Source of the DNA: Olavius sp. associated proteobacterium Delta 1
Lineage (GTDB): Bacteria > Desulfobacterota > Desulfobacteria > Desulfobacterales > JAFDCJ01
NCBI GenBank assembly: GCA_902749685.1
Contig: CACVKW010001188.1
Location: 1-64,000, forward strand
DNA: 64,000 nt
Direction of reading: 5' to 3'
Shown here: positions 25,385-34,362 of the stretch, piece by piece
How the letters are laid out: each line of letters starts with the position of its first letter
Numbering within the stretch: the stretch's first letter is position 1
Program-made: the position numbers and the translations under genes
The notes under the pieces: generated by a model
Database searches by the model: none
What the model was told of the DNA's origin: nothing
Seen by the model: the letters and a program-made list of their open reading frames with translations, nothing else

Positions 25385-25939
25385 TTACCCGGAAGTGCTT
25401 CTTTCTAGCTGGATTCGCGCCAGCAAAAGTCCTGTAATGGATTTAGCATCCTGAATTTCTCCCAACCTAATCATCTCAATTGCTTCACTGAATCCGACTT
25501 CATGAACATTTATGATTTCATCCGGATCCAAGTCTTGCTCGGCCGGCTGTAAATCTGTTGCCAGGTAGATATGAATCCTTTCATCCGAGTATCCCGGCAC
25601 CGGCGTTATTTCCCCCAAACTCTGCCATTGGTTGGCCGAATAACCGGTCTCCTCAATCAGCTCTCTTTTGGCACAAATTATCACAGATTCCTGCGGATCT
25701 ATGGTACCGGCGGGAATTTCCCAGATGTACTGCCGCAGCGCGTGACGGTACTGTTTAAGCAAAAGAACGCGGGATTCATTTAATATGGGAATGATGGCGG
25801 TTGCACCGGGATGCTCCACAAATTCCATGTCGGTGGTGACGCCATTGTCCAGGGTGACATTTTCCCTGATCAGATTGAATACTCGGCCCTGATGAACGGT
25901 TGTGCGGCTGTTTATGATTGTGGTCGTAGAGTTCTCCAT
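25385..25939 (-). CDS. NUDIX hydrolase, ADP-ribose pyrophosphatase type
   Basis: The NUDIX box is complete: GTIDPQESVIICAKRELIEETGY matches GX5EX7REUXEEXGU, at about residues 78-100 (given here as its elements G, E, REL, EETGY). The N-terminal strand pattern and IWEIPAG just before the box match ADP-ribose/ADP-sugar pyrophosphatases, which hydrolyse ADP-ribose to AMP and ribose 5-phosphate in the cytoplasm. At 184 residues it is of family length. It is transcribed toward the exopolysaccharide operon and diverges from the rlpA-like gene across about 100 bp. Confidence 0.9.
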   Translation of the reverse strand: MENSTTTIINSRTTVHQGRVFNLIRENVTLDNGVTTDMEFVEHPGATAIIPILNESRVLLLKQYRHALRQYIWEIPAGTIDPQESVIICAKRELIEETGYSANQWQSLGEITPVPGYSDERIHIYLATDLQPAEQDLDPDEIINVHEVGFSEAIEMIRLGEIQDAKSITGLLLARIQLERSTSG

Positions 25940-26038
25940 TCCTTCAGCGCCTCCCTGCCTGCCGGTTATTTTTTCTTATTTGGCTTTCACTAAAAATATA
26001 GTATATAAATAATAAGTCTATCGTCAACAGGTTTAGCC

Positions 26039-26713
26039 ATGCCGGGGAAAAGAAAAAATAATCCGAGCGGTTATCTTTTATTATGCGGCCTTGTGTTTGT
26101 TTCCTGCCAGGTAGCCCGAACCACCTATGACATTACCGAAGAAACCGTCAAAGCCACTTACAAAGTCTCAAAATTTACCGCCAAATCCGCCTTCGGTGCC
26201 GGCAAACTTATTTATCATGTCGGCGGTTTCGCCTTTAAGGTGGTTGCTGCACCGCTCAGCTGGCCTTTAACCCGGCAGGAGATCGAGACGATTGACGGAC
26301 TTCCGCCCAAGGAAGCCATCCGGCGGAAGAAAGTTAAAAAATCACCCTATGTCGTTAAAGGACGGCGGTACGTGCCCATGTCCGTGGCCCAGGCGCGCAA
26401 TTATCGGGAAACCGGCATCGCATCGTGGTATGGCTTTGAAACCTATCACCAAAAAGACGGCCACATGACGGCCAATGGTGAAGCGTTTGATCCGAACGGA
26501 CTCAATGCGGCGCATAAATATCTACCCCTGCCGACCTTCGTTAAGGTCACGAATCTTGAAAACCGCCGGAGCATAATCCTGCGGGTAAACGATCGCGGAC
26601 CCTTCGTCGACGGTCGGATTATTGACCTGAGCGCCGGCGCCGCCCGCAAATTAGGATTTTATGATAAAGGAACCGCAAAAGTCCGGGTGGAGACCTTTGC
26701 GGGTGAAGGGTAA
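26039..26713 (+). CDS. RlpA-like septal ring lytic transglycosylase lipoprotein
   Basis: A probable lipoprotein signal (LLLCGLVFVSC, Cys about 23) is followed by a helical linker with repeated VKATYKVSKFTAKSA-type words and then a double-psi beta-barrel: ETGIASWYGFETYHQ, HMTANGEAFDPNGLNAAH, PTFVKVTNL, LRVNDRGPFVDGRIIDLS and AARKLGFYDKG. These are the hallmarks of RlpA, which cleaves peptidoglycan stripped of stem peptides, often at the division site. No C-terminal SPOR domain is present, so septal targeting by denuded glycan binding is not expected. The gene ends at a word-repeat region opposite the macroglobulin gene. Confidence 0.9.
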   Translation: MPGKRKNNPSGYLLLCGLVFVSCQVARTTYDITEETVKATYKVSKFTAKSAFGAGKLIYHVGGFAFKVVAAPLSWPLTRQEIETIDGLPPKEAIRRKKVKKSPYVVKGRRYVPMSVAQARNYRETGIASWYGFETYHQKDGHMTANGEAFDPNGLNAAHKYLPLPTFVKVTNLENRRSIILRVNDRGPFVDGRIIDLSAGAARKLGFYDKGTAKVRVETFAGEG

Positions 26714-26717
26714 AAAA

Positions 26718-26915
26718 AATGCCTAAAATGCCTAAAGTCAGACCGCGTCCTTCAGCTTGGAAAAATAGGTGTGATTCTTTTTTTGTCGTGGAATTACATG
26801 AAAATTGGAACGGTCTATGGGAATTAAGGAATTGAAGGAATTCCACCTATTCTTTATTATATTGATTTTATCCTTCTAATCCCCCAATCCCTAAATTCCT
26901 AAATTCCTCAATCCC
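26718..26915. repeat. word-repeat element with inverted halves between convergent genes
   Basis: The spacer starts with two nonamer-phased copies of TGCCTAAAA. It then holds a G-side block GGGAATTAAGGAATTGAAGG (26819-26838) and a C-side block in which CC recurs every 8 bp (26882, 26890, 26898, 26906, 26914; words AATCCCTA, AATTCCTA, AATTCCTC). The G and C blocks are imperfect inverted copies about 40 bp apart. The TGCCTAAAA words are shared with 48364-48402. Confidence 0.65.
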
Positions 26916-26919
26916 TTTT

Positions 26920-29900
26920 CTAATTATCTTTAATGATCAACTTGATCTCATCCGAATTGGCCTTCAGCTCCGGCGCGTACATGGCATAACCCCGGGTGGG
27001 CAGGGCGCTGAATTTGCCGGGTGTTTCCGCCCTCAGCCGGTAGCTGATACTGTGCCGGCCCCGGGCCAGTCGCTGCACGAAAAAACAGACTTTGCGATCA
27101 CGGTATTCTACGTAAGCCCCCATCTCATTGTTGTTGTAGCCGCTGCGCACTTCCACCGGTTCAAAGCCGGCGGCCTTTAAATCCTCAAACACCAAATATT
27201 CATAGTCGTTTTTGCTTTCTATCTCCAGTTCTACTTCCACCAGATCGCCGCTTTTTATTGCCGACAGATTTTGCAACGGCTGCCGCACAAACTTTTCAAC
27301 CCTGCGGTCCACCACCTGGCCATGGGATCCGACATCTTTTATCTTTTTGTCAGCTTCTTTTAAGCGGTAAACCTGACGTTGGACTTTGATTTCCAGGCCT
27401 TCGGCCGTAATGAAATCTTCGAGGGTGAAGTAATCCAGGTAGGCATTGAAATAGATAGATCCCTGACCGGTTTTTTTAAGCTTCAATGTATGGGGGCCGG
27501 AGGTGATATCGGCGCCTTCAAGGATTAATTTGTTATCGAAAGTGAAAAGATTACCAGCGTTGATTCTGACGGTTTTCCTTTTGATGCCGTCAAAATAAAT
27601 ATCCAGGGTTAAATCCGGTCGATCCTCTCCGCTGTTGGTCAGGTATTCCGCGAATGCTTCCACCACAACGGCCGTATCCCGGGTGCTTTTCCAGTATGTG
27701 GCGTGTTTGCGGTTGTTGAGCAGGTATTTTACCAATCGTGAAGCCTTTTGGCTCTGAGGATCAGTTCTACTGAGCAGCTTGAGGTAATATCCATGGGCTT
27801 CGTATTCACTGCCGTACCAGTACCACCAGTAAGATTGATTGGGCAGATTCAAGTAAGCCGTCTGGTTTTCGTCATCCTGCACCAGGTATTGTTCGATGTT
27901 CTGTAAAATCATGGCAAGCTTTGCGGAATCCTGCATTTCATACAAAGCCATACCGAACATCGCCTTGGCATACACTGCCAATTGGTGGCGGTCACGGTAA
28001 AGATAGTCACGCATTTCCTTGCGATCGATGTTTTCATCGACCAGCACCATGTAGACAAAGGCATCCAGATTGTCGGCCTGTCGCTTGCCGTCTTTTTTCT
28101 TCAAATCATAGCGGTGGAGCCGCTCAACCTGCTTATTCTGGTAATGTTGCAGCCAGCGAAGGCCTCGGTCCAGGACACCGCCCGGCAATATTGCATCGTT
28201 TGCCCGGGCAATTTGCAGCCCGTGCACGACATAGGCGGTGGTGTGGGGATAGGATCTTTCCCCATAACCGCTAAACCAGCCCCAACCGCCGTCGGATAAC
28301 TGCATATTCGCCAGTCGTTTGACACCGGTCCGGACCATATCGGCTACCATTTCTTGATCGAATACCGGATTGTGGTCATAACGGCGCCATTGTTTGGTCC
28401 GTTGCGCATCATCACCGATTTCCTGGGAATTGAGATTGGTCCGTTTCTCCTCAATCGCCCGCAAATCAAGTCCCATTTTCAGCAAAGTATGCTGGGTGAT
28501 TACGGTTGGCAGAAAGCGATTCAAGGTTTGCTCGGTGCAGCCGTAAGGATAACTTGTCAGGTAGGGCAGGGCATCGACCATGGCCCCGGCCAGCGTGGGT
28601 GAAAATCGCAGTTCCAAGCGCGACTCATCTACCCGCCGCTCTGCCGGAACTTCAAATAATACAGCAGCCTCGGTTTTTTCAGGCCGGATAACGCCGCTTT
28701 TCGGCACCTGCTTGGTCATGCCGTGAACGTAGACCGGAAAATGCATCTGGACGGCATCCGACTCTTCATCGGTCAGCGCCTGCATGCGAATGACGGCTTC
28801 GCCCTCTTTGACCACGCCGATCCGCCAATCGACGCGCTTTTCACCATTGGGGTCGATGACTATTGATTTTATGGGATTTTCTCCATTTAACAGGGCCAGA
28901 CAGCCACCCTCAAACTCCAGACTGACACGGGCTGTTTTTTTATTTTTCAGGTAATTGTGGACATTGGCCGACAGGACGACTTCGTCGGTTTCGACAAAAA
29001 AGCGCGGCGCCTGCAGACGCAGTATCAAATCCTTGCGCGTGACCACCTCAACCGAGCCCTGGCCGACTTTGGTGCCGTGTCCCATGGACCATACCATGGC
29101 TTTCCAGCCGGTGAGATTTTCGGGCATGGTAAAATCGACTTCAGCCATCCCGGAGCTGTCGGTCAGGATAGTCCCGCTCCAAAATGCGGTGTCGGCAAAT
29201 TTGGTGCGTACCAGGGGGTTCACAAGATCCTCCGCAGGGGCCGGTTCACCGGCCAGCTCTCTTTTGGCGGGTGCTTTCTTTTCCCCGCTAAAGTTGTCCT
29301 CTTTGAGCTTTTTCATCATCCCTGCCTTTCCGGCAACTCTGGATTCTGCTGCTGCCGGCGCCATATTCGATCGCAACGACTCCTGCGCGACAGCCTCATC
29401 CCTTTCGCCGCCCTCCTTATCTGAAATGTCCTGGAACATGATATGGCCGAATACGCCGATATTGCCCATGGGGACTTCATTTTTCCTTAAAAGATTATAG
29501 AAACGACGTGCCAGGCTGGATTCGGTCTGAGACTGATGCTGGCGCCGCCATTTCCAGAAAAAGCTTCTTATTTCGGGCACATTGGACCCGCCGGATATAT
29601 ATTCCAGGGCACGGTCATAAACGGTCATTACCGCGGCTCCCGGAAATGGTTCTCCGTTGTAGTCCGTGATTTTGATTTTAAAATTTGCCTTTTGTCCGGG
29701 GCGGTATGCGTTCTGAGATGGATTGATTGCGACATTCAATACCCGTTTTTCCGGCGGCACGATAATTTCACGCACCTCACTGTAGAGTTTGCCGTCATAA
29801 ACGGTAACGGCCTCCACGAAAAAGTTGGGCATATCCTTCTGGGTAACGGATATTTCTGCAACGGTACTTTTACCGGTCATGCGGATGACTTTCGGCGGCA

Positions 29901-32900
29901 GGTAAATTCCGTTGGCCGGGCGCACGAACAACACCACCGCAGCCCCGGCACGGTCGGTATTGATCTGGAGCCTGAGACGATCCCCCGGAGCGTATTCACT
30001 TTTATCCGGAACCAGTTCGATTTTGGAAAAGCGATACCGGGCTCCGTCATCTCCTTCACCCCGTACCGTAAATACATAGCCCCCTTCAATGGTGTGGTTT
30101 TTTAAATCCGTTACCTGGAAAGACAAACGATACTGCCCGGCCCGGGAAGCCTGCAACTGTATTTGAGTCTGGCCCTGGGGATCCGTATCCAGTTTCCAGC
30201 GGCCCACTTCAGACTCTTGCGGCGCATTATCACGGTAAGTGATTCGCAGCAGCCTTAGCAAACCTTGGCCCTGAACCGGTTTTTGATCCAGCGTCTGGGC
30301 CTTGAATCCGGCTTGAATGGAATCGCCTACCCGATAATGCCCCCGGTCAACCCAGGTATAAACTTTAAATGGACGACGGGCCGCCAGCACTTTACCCTGG
30401 CCGACAATGGTGCGTCGAGATTGATCACGCACTTCTGCGCTGATGGTGTAGCGATGATCCTTATCCCCGTGGATCAGTTTGGTCAGTTCAGTATCGATCT
30501 CGACCCGGACCGTGCCATCCTCGCCGATTTTGACTTCACCCTCAGCGACTACCTCAGGCGGTTGCTGCGGCCAGTGCTGCCACCAGCTGAAGACCGGTCT
30601 TCTGCAGCCCCATAGGCGCCAGCCGGGATACCAGGCATAGTCATAGCCGTACCACCAGTATCCGGGCCCATAAAACCAATCCCAATAAAATGTGGGATAC
30701 CAGCGGTCGTCGTGTTCGGTTCGATAAACCTTGTATTTTACGGTGGCCTCGGTCACCGGTGAACCAAAGTAGTAACCGGCCTTGATGATCGCGGTTATTT
30801 TTTCACCCAGCATGACCGGCTCTTCAGGAGCCGCTACCTTAACTTCAAATTCAGGTTTTTTATATTCTTCCACCCGAAAGGTATTGCCGCCGTAAACGCC
30901 CCCTGAACCATGAGAAATACGATACACACCGAGCGGAGCATCCTGCGGGATATCGAATTCACCATCCAGGCCGCCATGGGAATCGGCCTGGATACCGCGC
31001 GAAAAGATTTGTTCATTCTTGGGATTATGAATCCTGACGGAAAACGATCGACCGGCATAGACGGAAGCATCCGCTTGATCATACTTGGCATGGCGCACCC
31101 AGAGTTTAAAACGAACTTTTTGTTTGGGGCGGTAGACCGGCCGATCGGTCATGATAAAGGTTTTCATTTGATTGTATTGGCGATCATAGTAGTTCGGGTA
31201 CCAGACACTGGAAAAACCTATAAAAGCCAGCCGTTTGCCGGCCCTGACCAGCGCCAGCCAATGATAATCATTTTTCATTTCCGATGGAGCCAGGATGATC
31301 CGACCGTCTTTGTCGGTTTGACGAGAAAAATCATGATAGAAGATTTGGTAGCGGTTGGTGCCCTTGATCCGCTTTGTCCGATAGCCGAAAAATTTAACCT
31401 TTGTATCTGAAAGAGGCTTGCCCTTGACGGCATCTGCTGCATAATACAACACCTGCTTGTCAAGGGGTTTTTTGACGAGGATGGTGTCGCTAACCCAGAT
31501 AATTATGCGGGCGGTGTTGCCGTTGCGAATTTTGCCAACTAGCAGGTAGGCGCCGGGTTGATCCAGCGGCCGGGGTAGATTGACGGTGATACGCCGATCC
31601 CAGTGTCTTTTATCCGGGTTCAGCCTCAGATCCCAATCCGCAGCCTCCCGGCCGATGTATTTGGTTTGATTTTCATGGATCAGACGCCAGCCGATATCGT
31701 CGATCCGGACCCTGTTCCAGTCCAATCGCCACGGATTGGACCGAATATAGGATTTAACATCATCCAGCAGTCGGTCAATCCGGATATGGTAGGCTTTAAA
31801 ATTAACCTCTGTACCATTGCGAAAACGATACTCCACAGTTGGCAAGCGACCGGAAGGCTGGGAGCCGATGGGTTCAAAAATGCCCCAGTTTTTGGTTATC
31901 TGATCGATGTGCTGACGGGACTCGGAAGCGTTGTATTTTTTATAGCTAATCCAGTAATCGACAGACCGGTCATATAACCGACGGTTTTCGTAAATTTGGG
32001 CCAGCATTCGTAAGGCACTATTTGCATACCCTTGATTCGGATTGCGGGCGATTTCATTCAAAAGTCTGATGTAGTTAAATTCTTCGGGCAGATCAAAGCG
32101 CTTGACACCGTTGGCCAATCGGGCCAGCGTCTCATCATCAGTCAACGTGTGAACCTCATACGGGCTTGATTCGTCTTTCTTTGAATCCTCATTCGATACT
32201 GCCCGACTCCCGGCAAAATAATGACTGTAAGCCGATAAGGTCTGGACACCAAATTGCTGGTGCAGAAAGGATGCAAACGTAAATTTTACCTGGGAATCGA
32301 GGCCGGGGTTTAGTTCGGCGGCTTTGACCAGTAGCCAGCGCCAGCGCTCTCCGTCCGATTTGGCAGCGTCAAAACTAGTCGGAATTTTGTGCAACACCGG
32401 CCGACCTTCTGGATCGACCGGCGCTCCCTGGGTGCTGCGGCCGTAATCATAACCATGGCCGGATTCGTAATCGGGCAGGCTGCTCAGGTCGGTTAAATAT
32501 TGCAGGCGCCAGGCCTGCTGGTAGCCGCTGTATTGGATGATAATGCGGGCATACTCCAGGTAAAAAGCGGCAGCTTCATGGCGAGCCGGCTCAGCAGCAG
32601 TCAATTTCAGGGCGTGGGTCATCAGCTGTAGCGCCCTGACACGATCACGCTGGATGGCGTTCGCATACCGGCCGCCGCCGCGGTGCTGTCCGCGATGAAA
32701 TTCCCCGGCCACCGTATAGCCCCAGTGATTATTTTGACTGTAGCTGGCGGCGGCCGCCCGCAGCAGGCGCCAATTGTTGAAGTGCTTAGCGATCACCGCT
32801 TCGCGAAAGGTATCTAACTCGCTCAAACGGTTCAGATTGCGCAGGCACTGCCAGGCCTGCAAAAGGTCATTGCCGATTAATTTTGGATCGTTGGCCGCCT

Positions 32901-33069
32901 CAAGGCACAGCTGTTGATACAACAGATAGGCGTCTTTCCAGTTGCCGTCATGGTATGCCTGGATTGCCTGTTTGCGGATTAGCTCGTGCCCGGCCTGTCC
33001 GGCCCAACAATTGGCGGCCGCCGCCAGGGCCAGGATGATGATCAAGCAGATGTATTTGGTCGGTTTCAT
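26920..33069 (-). CDS. giant bacterial alpha-2-macroglobulin with thioester motif
   Basis: About 2,049 residues, longer than the E. coli homologues YfaS and YfhM. A signal peptide (ending NCWAG) is followed by about 400 residues of helical, TPR-like sequence, then macroglobulin domains: DRPVYRPKQKV (MG2 type, about residue 643), MPENLTGWKAMVWSMGHGTK (the A2M domain), and the thioester motif YGCTEQ (about 1510), then DGGWGWFSG in the alpha-alpha barrel. Near residues 790-825 lies a remarkable Trp/Tyr-rich insertion. Bacterial macroglobulins trap proteases in the periplasm. There is no lipobox, so it is probably soluble, and the usual pbpC partner is not adjacent. The ATG at 33069 is chosen because AGGAG precedes it by eight bases; an ATG at 33093 is the alternative. 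Confidence 0.92.
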   Translation of the reverse strand: MKPTKYICLIIILALAAAANCWAGQAGHELIRKQAIQAYHDGNWKDAYLLYQQLCLEAANDPKLIGNDLLQAWQCLRNLNRLSELDTFREAVIAKHFNNWRLLRAAAASYSQNNHWGYTVAGEFHRGQHRGGGRYANAIQRDRVRALQLMTHALKLTAAEPARHEAAAFYLEYARIIIQYSGYQQAWRLQYLTDLSSLPDYESGHGYDYGRSTQGAPVDPEGRPVLHKIPTSFDAAKSDGERWRWLLVKAAELNPGLDSQVKFTFASFLHQQFGVQTLSAYSHYFAGSRAVSNEDSKKDESSPYEVHTLTDDETLARLANGVKRFDLPEEFNYIRLLNEIARNPNQGYANSALRMLAQIYENRRLYDRSVDYWISYKKYNASESRQHIDQITKNWGIFEPIGSQPSGRLPTVEYRFRNGTEVNFKAYHIRIDRLLDDVKSYIRSNPWRLDWNRVRIDDIGWRLIHENQTKYIGREAADWDLRLNPDKRHWDRRITVNLPRPLDQPGAYLLVGKIRNGNTARIIIWVSDTILVKKPLDKQVLYYAADAVKGKPLSDTKVKFFGYRTKRIKGTNRYQIFYHDFSRQTDKDGRIILAPSEMKNDYHWLALVRAGKRLAFIGFSSVWYPNYYDRQYNQMKTFIMTDRPVYRPKQKVRFKLWVRHAKYDQADASVYAGRSFSVRIHNPKNEQIFSRGIQADSHGGLDGEFDIPQDAPLGVYRISHGSGGVYGGNTFRVEEYKKPEFEVKVAAPEEPVMLGEKITAIIKAGYYFGSPVTEATVKYKVYRTEHDDRWYPTFYWDWFYGPGYWWYGYDYAWYPGWRLWGCRRPVFSWWQHWPQQPPEVVAEGEVKIGEDGTVRVEIDTELTKLIHGDKDHRYTISAEVRDQSRRTIVGQGKVLAARRPFKVYTWVDRGHYRVGDSIQAGFKAQTLDQKPVQGQGLLRLLRITYRDNAPQESEVGRWKLDTDPQGQTQIQLQASRAGQYRLSFQVTDLKNHTIEGGYVFTVRGEGDDGARYRFSKIELVPDKSEYAPGDRLRLQINTDRAGAAVVLFVRPANGIYLPPKVIRMTGKSTVAEISVTQKDMPNFFVEAVTVYDGKLYSEVREIIVPPEKRVLNVAINPSQNAYRPGQKANFKIKITDYNGEPFPGAAVMTVYDRALEYISGGSNVPEIRSFFWKWRRQHQSQTESSLARRFYNLLRKNEVPMGNIGVFGHIMFQDISDKEGGERDEAVAQESLRSNMAPAAAESRVAGKAGMMKKLKEDNFSGEKKAPAKRELAGEPAPAEDLVNPLVRTKFADTAFWSGTILTDSSGMAEVDFTMPENLTGWKAMVWSMGHGTKVGQGSVEVVTRKDLILRLQAPRFFVETDEVVLSANVHNYLKNKKTARVSLEFEGGCLALLNGENPIKSIVIDPNGEKRVDWRIGVVKEGEAVIRMQALTDEESDAVQMHFPVYVHGMTKQVPKSGVIRPEKTEAAVLFEVPAERRVDESRLELRFSPTLAGAMVDALPYLTSYPYGCTEQTLNRFLPTVITQHTLLKMGLDLRAIEEKRTNLNSQEIGDDAQRTKQWRRYDHNPVFDQEMVADMVRTGVKRLANMQLSDGGWGWFSGYGERSYPHTTAYVVHGLQIARANDAILPGGVLDRGLRWLQHYQNKQVERLHRYDLKKKDGKRQADNLDAFVYMVLVDENIDRKEMRDYLYRDRHQLAVYAKAMFGMALYEMQDSAKLAMILQNIEQYLVQDDENQTAYLNLPNQSYWWYWYGSEYEAHGYYLKLLSRTDPQSQKASRLVKYLLNNRKHATYWKSTRDTAVVVEAFAEYLTNSGEDRPDLTLDIYFDGIKRKTVRINAGNLFTFDNKLILEGADITSGPHTLKLKKTGQGSIYFNAYLDYFTLEDFITAEGLEIKVQRQVYRLKEADKKIKDVGSHGQVVDRRVEKFVRQPLQNLSAIKSGDLVEVELEIESKNDYEYLVFEDLKAAGFEPVEVRSGYNNNEMGAYVEYRDRKVCFFVQRLARGRHSISYRLRAETPGKFSALPTRGYAMYAPELKANSDEIKLIIKDN

Positions 33070-33493
33070 TGCTTTGCTCCTGATTACAGACATTTTAGAA
33101 TAATTGTCCGGGTAATCGGTTGACGTTGAGAATTATAAATCGTTTAAACCTTTGGGCCATTGCAGCATTTCTTACTATTTTATTAGGTTATTCATTGAAC
33201 TGTCAACATGTGCACCGAGCTTTTACATAAGTTTTACATGTGCGATCGATGGTTGAAAGGTTCAGGGCCCAGTGGCTCAGCGGTTCAAGGTTCAGTGCAA
33301 CCGCTGGCAGTAGAAGCGTCCAGTTCGATCGAAAAAGAATCTTTTACAATGTTTCATATGATCACCGCCGCTGGCCGCAAGCGGCCAGTCTGATCGTAGA
33401 AGAAACTGTAATTTCATATAAGGGCGAGGCTTCAGGTGCCGGGGTGCGGATGTCCGATGGCAAAATCGAAATATGATCTTTGATACGGTGCCG
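33070..33493. other. 424-bp spacer with promoter, G-rich word repeat and hairpin
   Basis: Besides the macroglobulin promoter, this spacer contains a short G-side word repeat at 33251-33300 (GGTTGAAA, GGTTCAG, GGTTCAA, with GG every 7-8 bp). It also has a perfect palindromic hairpin, CTGGCCGC (33371-33378) against GCGGCCAG (33381-33388). The hairpin lacks a T-run but lies downstream of the metalloprotease gene and could end its transcript. Open frames here read through the repeat and are not convincing. Confidence 0.5.
33177..33206 (-). promoter_or_regulatory. sigma-70-type promoter for the macroglobulin gene
   Basis: On the minus strand TTGACA (33201-33206), an 18-bp spacer and TAAAAT (33177-33182) lie about 110 bp before the chosen ATG. 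Confidence 0.55.
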
Positions 33494-34147
33494 CTAAGCG
33501 ACGATCTTTATGGTAGGCTCGTCGGGTGAGAAATTGTAGGCATTGGGATTGGCGGCGGGAATAATATTGGATGACATTTCATCTGTTGAGTCATCCTGCT
33601 TTGGTTTCTCGGCGTTTTCCTTTAGCAGTTCTGTGCGGGCCTCAGCCTCGATCTGAGATGCTCTGGCGGCTACGCTGCGGTCCTGGCCTGATGGTTGTGA
33701 AGGTGCCAGGGCCGCCCGTTTGATCTGTTGCATTTTGGTGATCGTATCTTGGGGATCATTTTCGCGGGACGTGTCGATTTTAACCTCTCCGCCCACGGCA
33801 TACATCTTCCCGTCGGGCCCGCGCTGGTATTGATAATTTGCACCGCCCATGACCAATCCGGCACCGGCCGCCATATGGGCTCGTTCATGCGCTTTTACTT
33901 CCTGGTCGGTTCTTTTGAGCTCATCGACTTCCCGTTGCTGTTCGAGATCAAGTTCGCTATTGCCCGGAATGCCGGTGGCCGCTCCTTTAACCTCATTTTG
34001 TTGTTCCCGGCCCTGTTTTGATATTTTCACGGTGTCAACGGATTGAGACGCATGCGTGGTTGGCACCTGATCATGCGTATTCGCCGACGGAGCGCAGGTG
34101 CCTGTGCCGCATGGTGAAGACTGGATATCTGGGATACTGTCAATCAT
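33494..34147 (-). CDS. putative metalloprotease of the CJM1_0395/SprA-related family
   Basis: The conserved core runs from LDLEQQREVDELKRTDQEVK through AHERAHMAAGAG (HExxH at about residues 87-91) to GGANYQYQRGPDGKMYAVGG, EVKIDTS and the Ala-rich ASQIEAEAR helix. This is the pattern of the SprA-related/CJM1_0395 family, annotated as putative zinc metalloproteases because of the HExxH. No signal peptide is visible; about 65 polar, probably disordered residues precede the domain and a tail rich in charged residues follows. The biological substrate is not known. It diverges from the class III aminotransferase gene. Confidence 0.85.
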   Translation of the reverse strand: MIDSIPDIQSSPCGTGTCAPSANTHDQVPTTHASQSVDTVKISKQGREQQNEVKGAATGIPGNSELDLEQQREVDELKRTDQEVKAHERAHMAAGAGLVMGGANYQYQRGPDGKMYAVGGEVKIDTSRENDPQDTITKMQQIKRAALAPSQPSGQDRSVAARASQIEAEARTELLKENAEKPKQDDSTDEMSSNIIPAANPNAYNFSPDEPTIKIVA

Positions 34148-34247
34148 AACATTTTACCCTGGAACATAATAAAAAAGTATGTGGTTTTTATATCGGCACT
34201 TGTGCTTGATAACTTTAATCGATATTGGATCTCCTCTTGACCTTTTG

Positions 34248-34345
34248 TTAAAATCGCGATAAACTACTGTATTCAGTATATAAAATTACCATTTGCAGTG
34301 GTCGGTGAATGGTTTGACAGGGTTTGAAACCGATCGCGATTTTAA
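34248..34345. promoter_or_regulatory. perfect 13-bp inverted repeat flanking the aminotransferase promoter region
   Basis: TTAAAATCGCGAT at 34248-34260 and its exact reverse complement at 34333-34345 are separated by 72 bp. The left copy overlaps the spacer of a possible promoter (TTGACC at 34238, TAAACT 17 bp later); the right copy lies 17 bp before the ATG at 34363. The pair looks like operator half-sites that could loop DNA, or like the arms of a leader hairpin. Confidence 0.55.
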
Positions 34346-34362
34346 ACGAGAAAGGAACTTCA

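Noticed and set aside
27921-31977. Numerous long antisense frames over the macroglobulin gene
   Set aside because: They are shadows of a GC-rich sense gene with clear protein signatures on the other strand.
33208-33476. Two overlapping plus-strand frames between macroglobulin and metalloprotease genes
   Set aside because: They read through the GGTTCA word repeat and a palindrome, with no protein signature.
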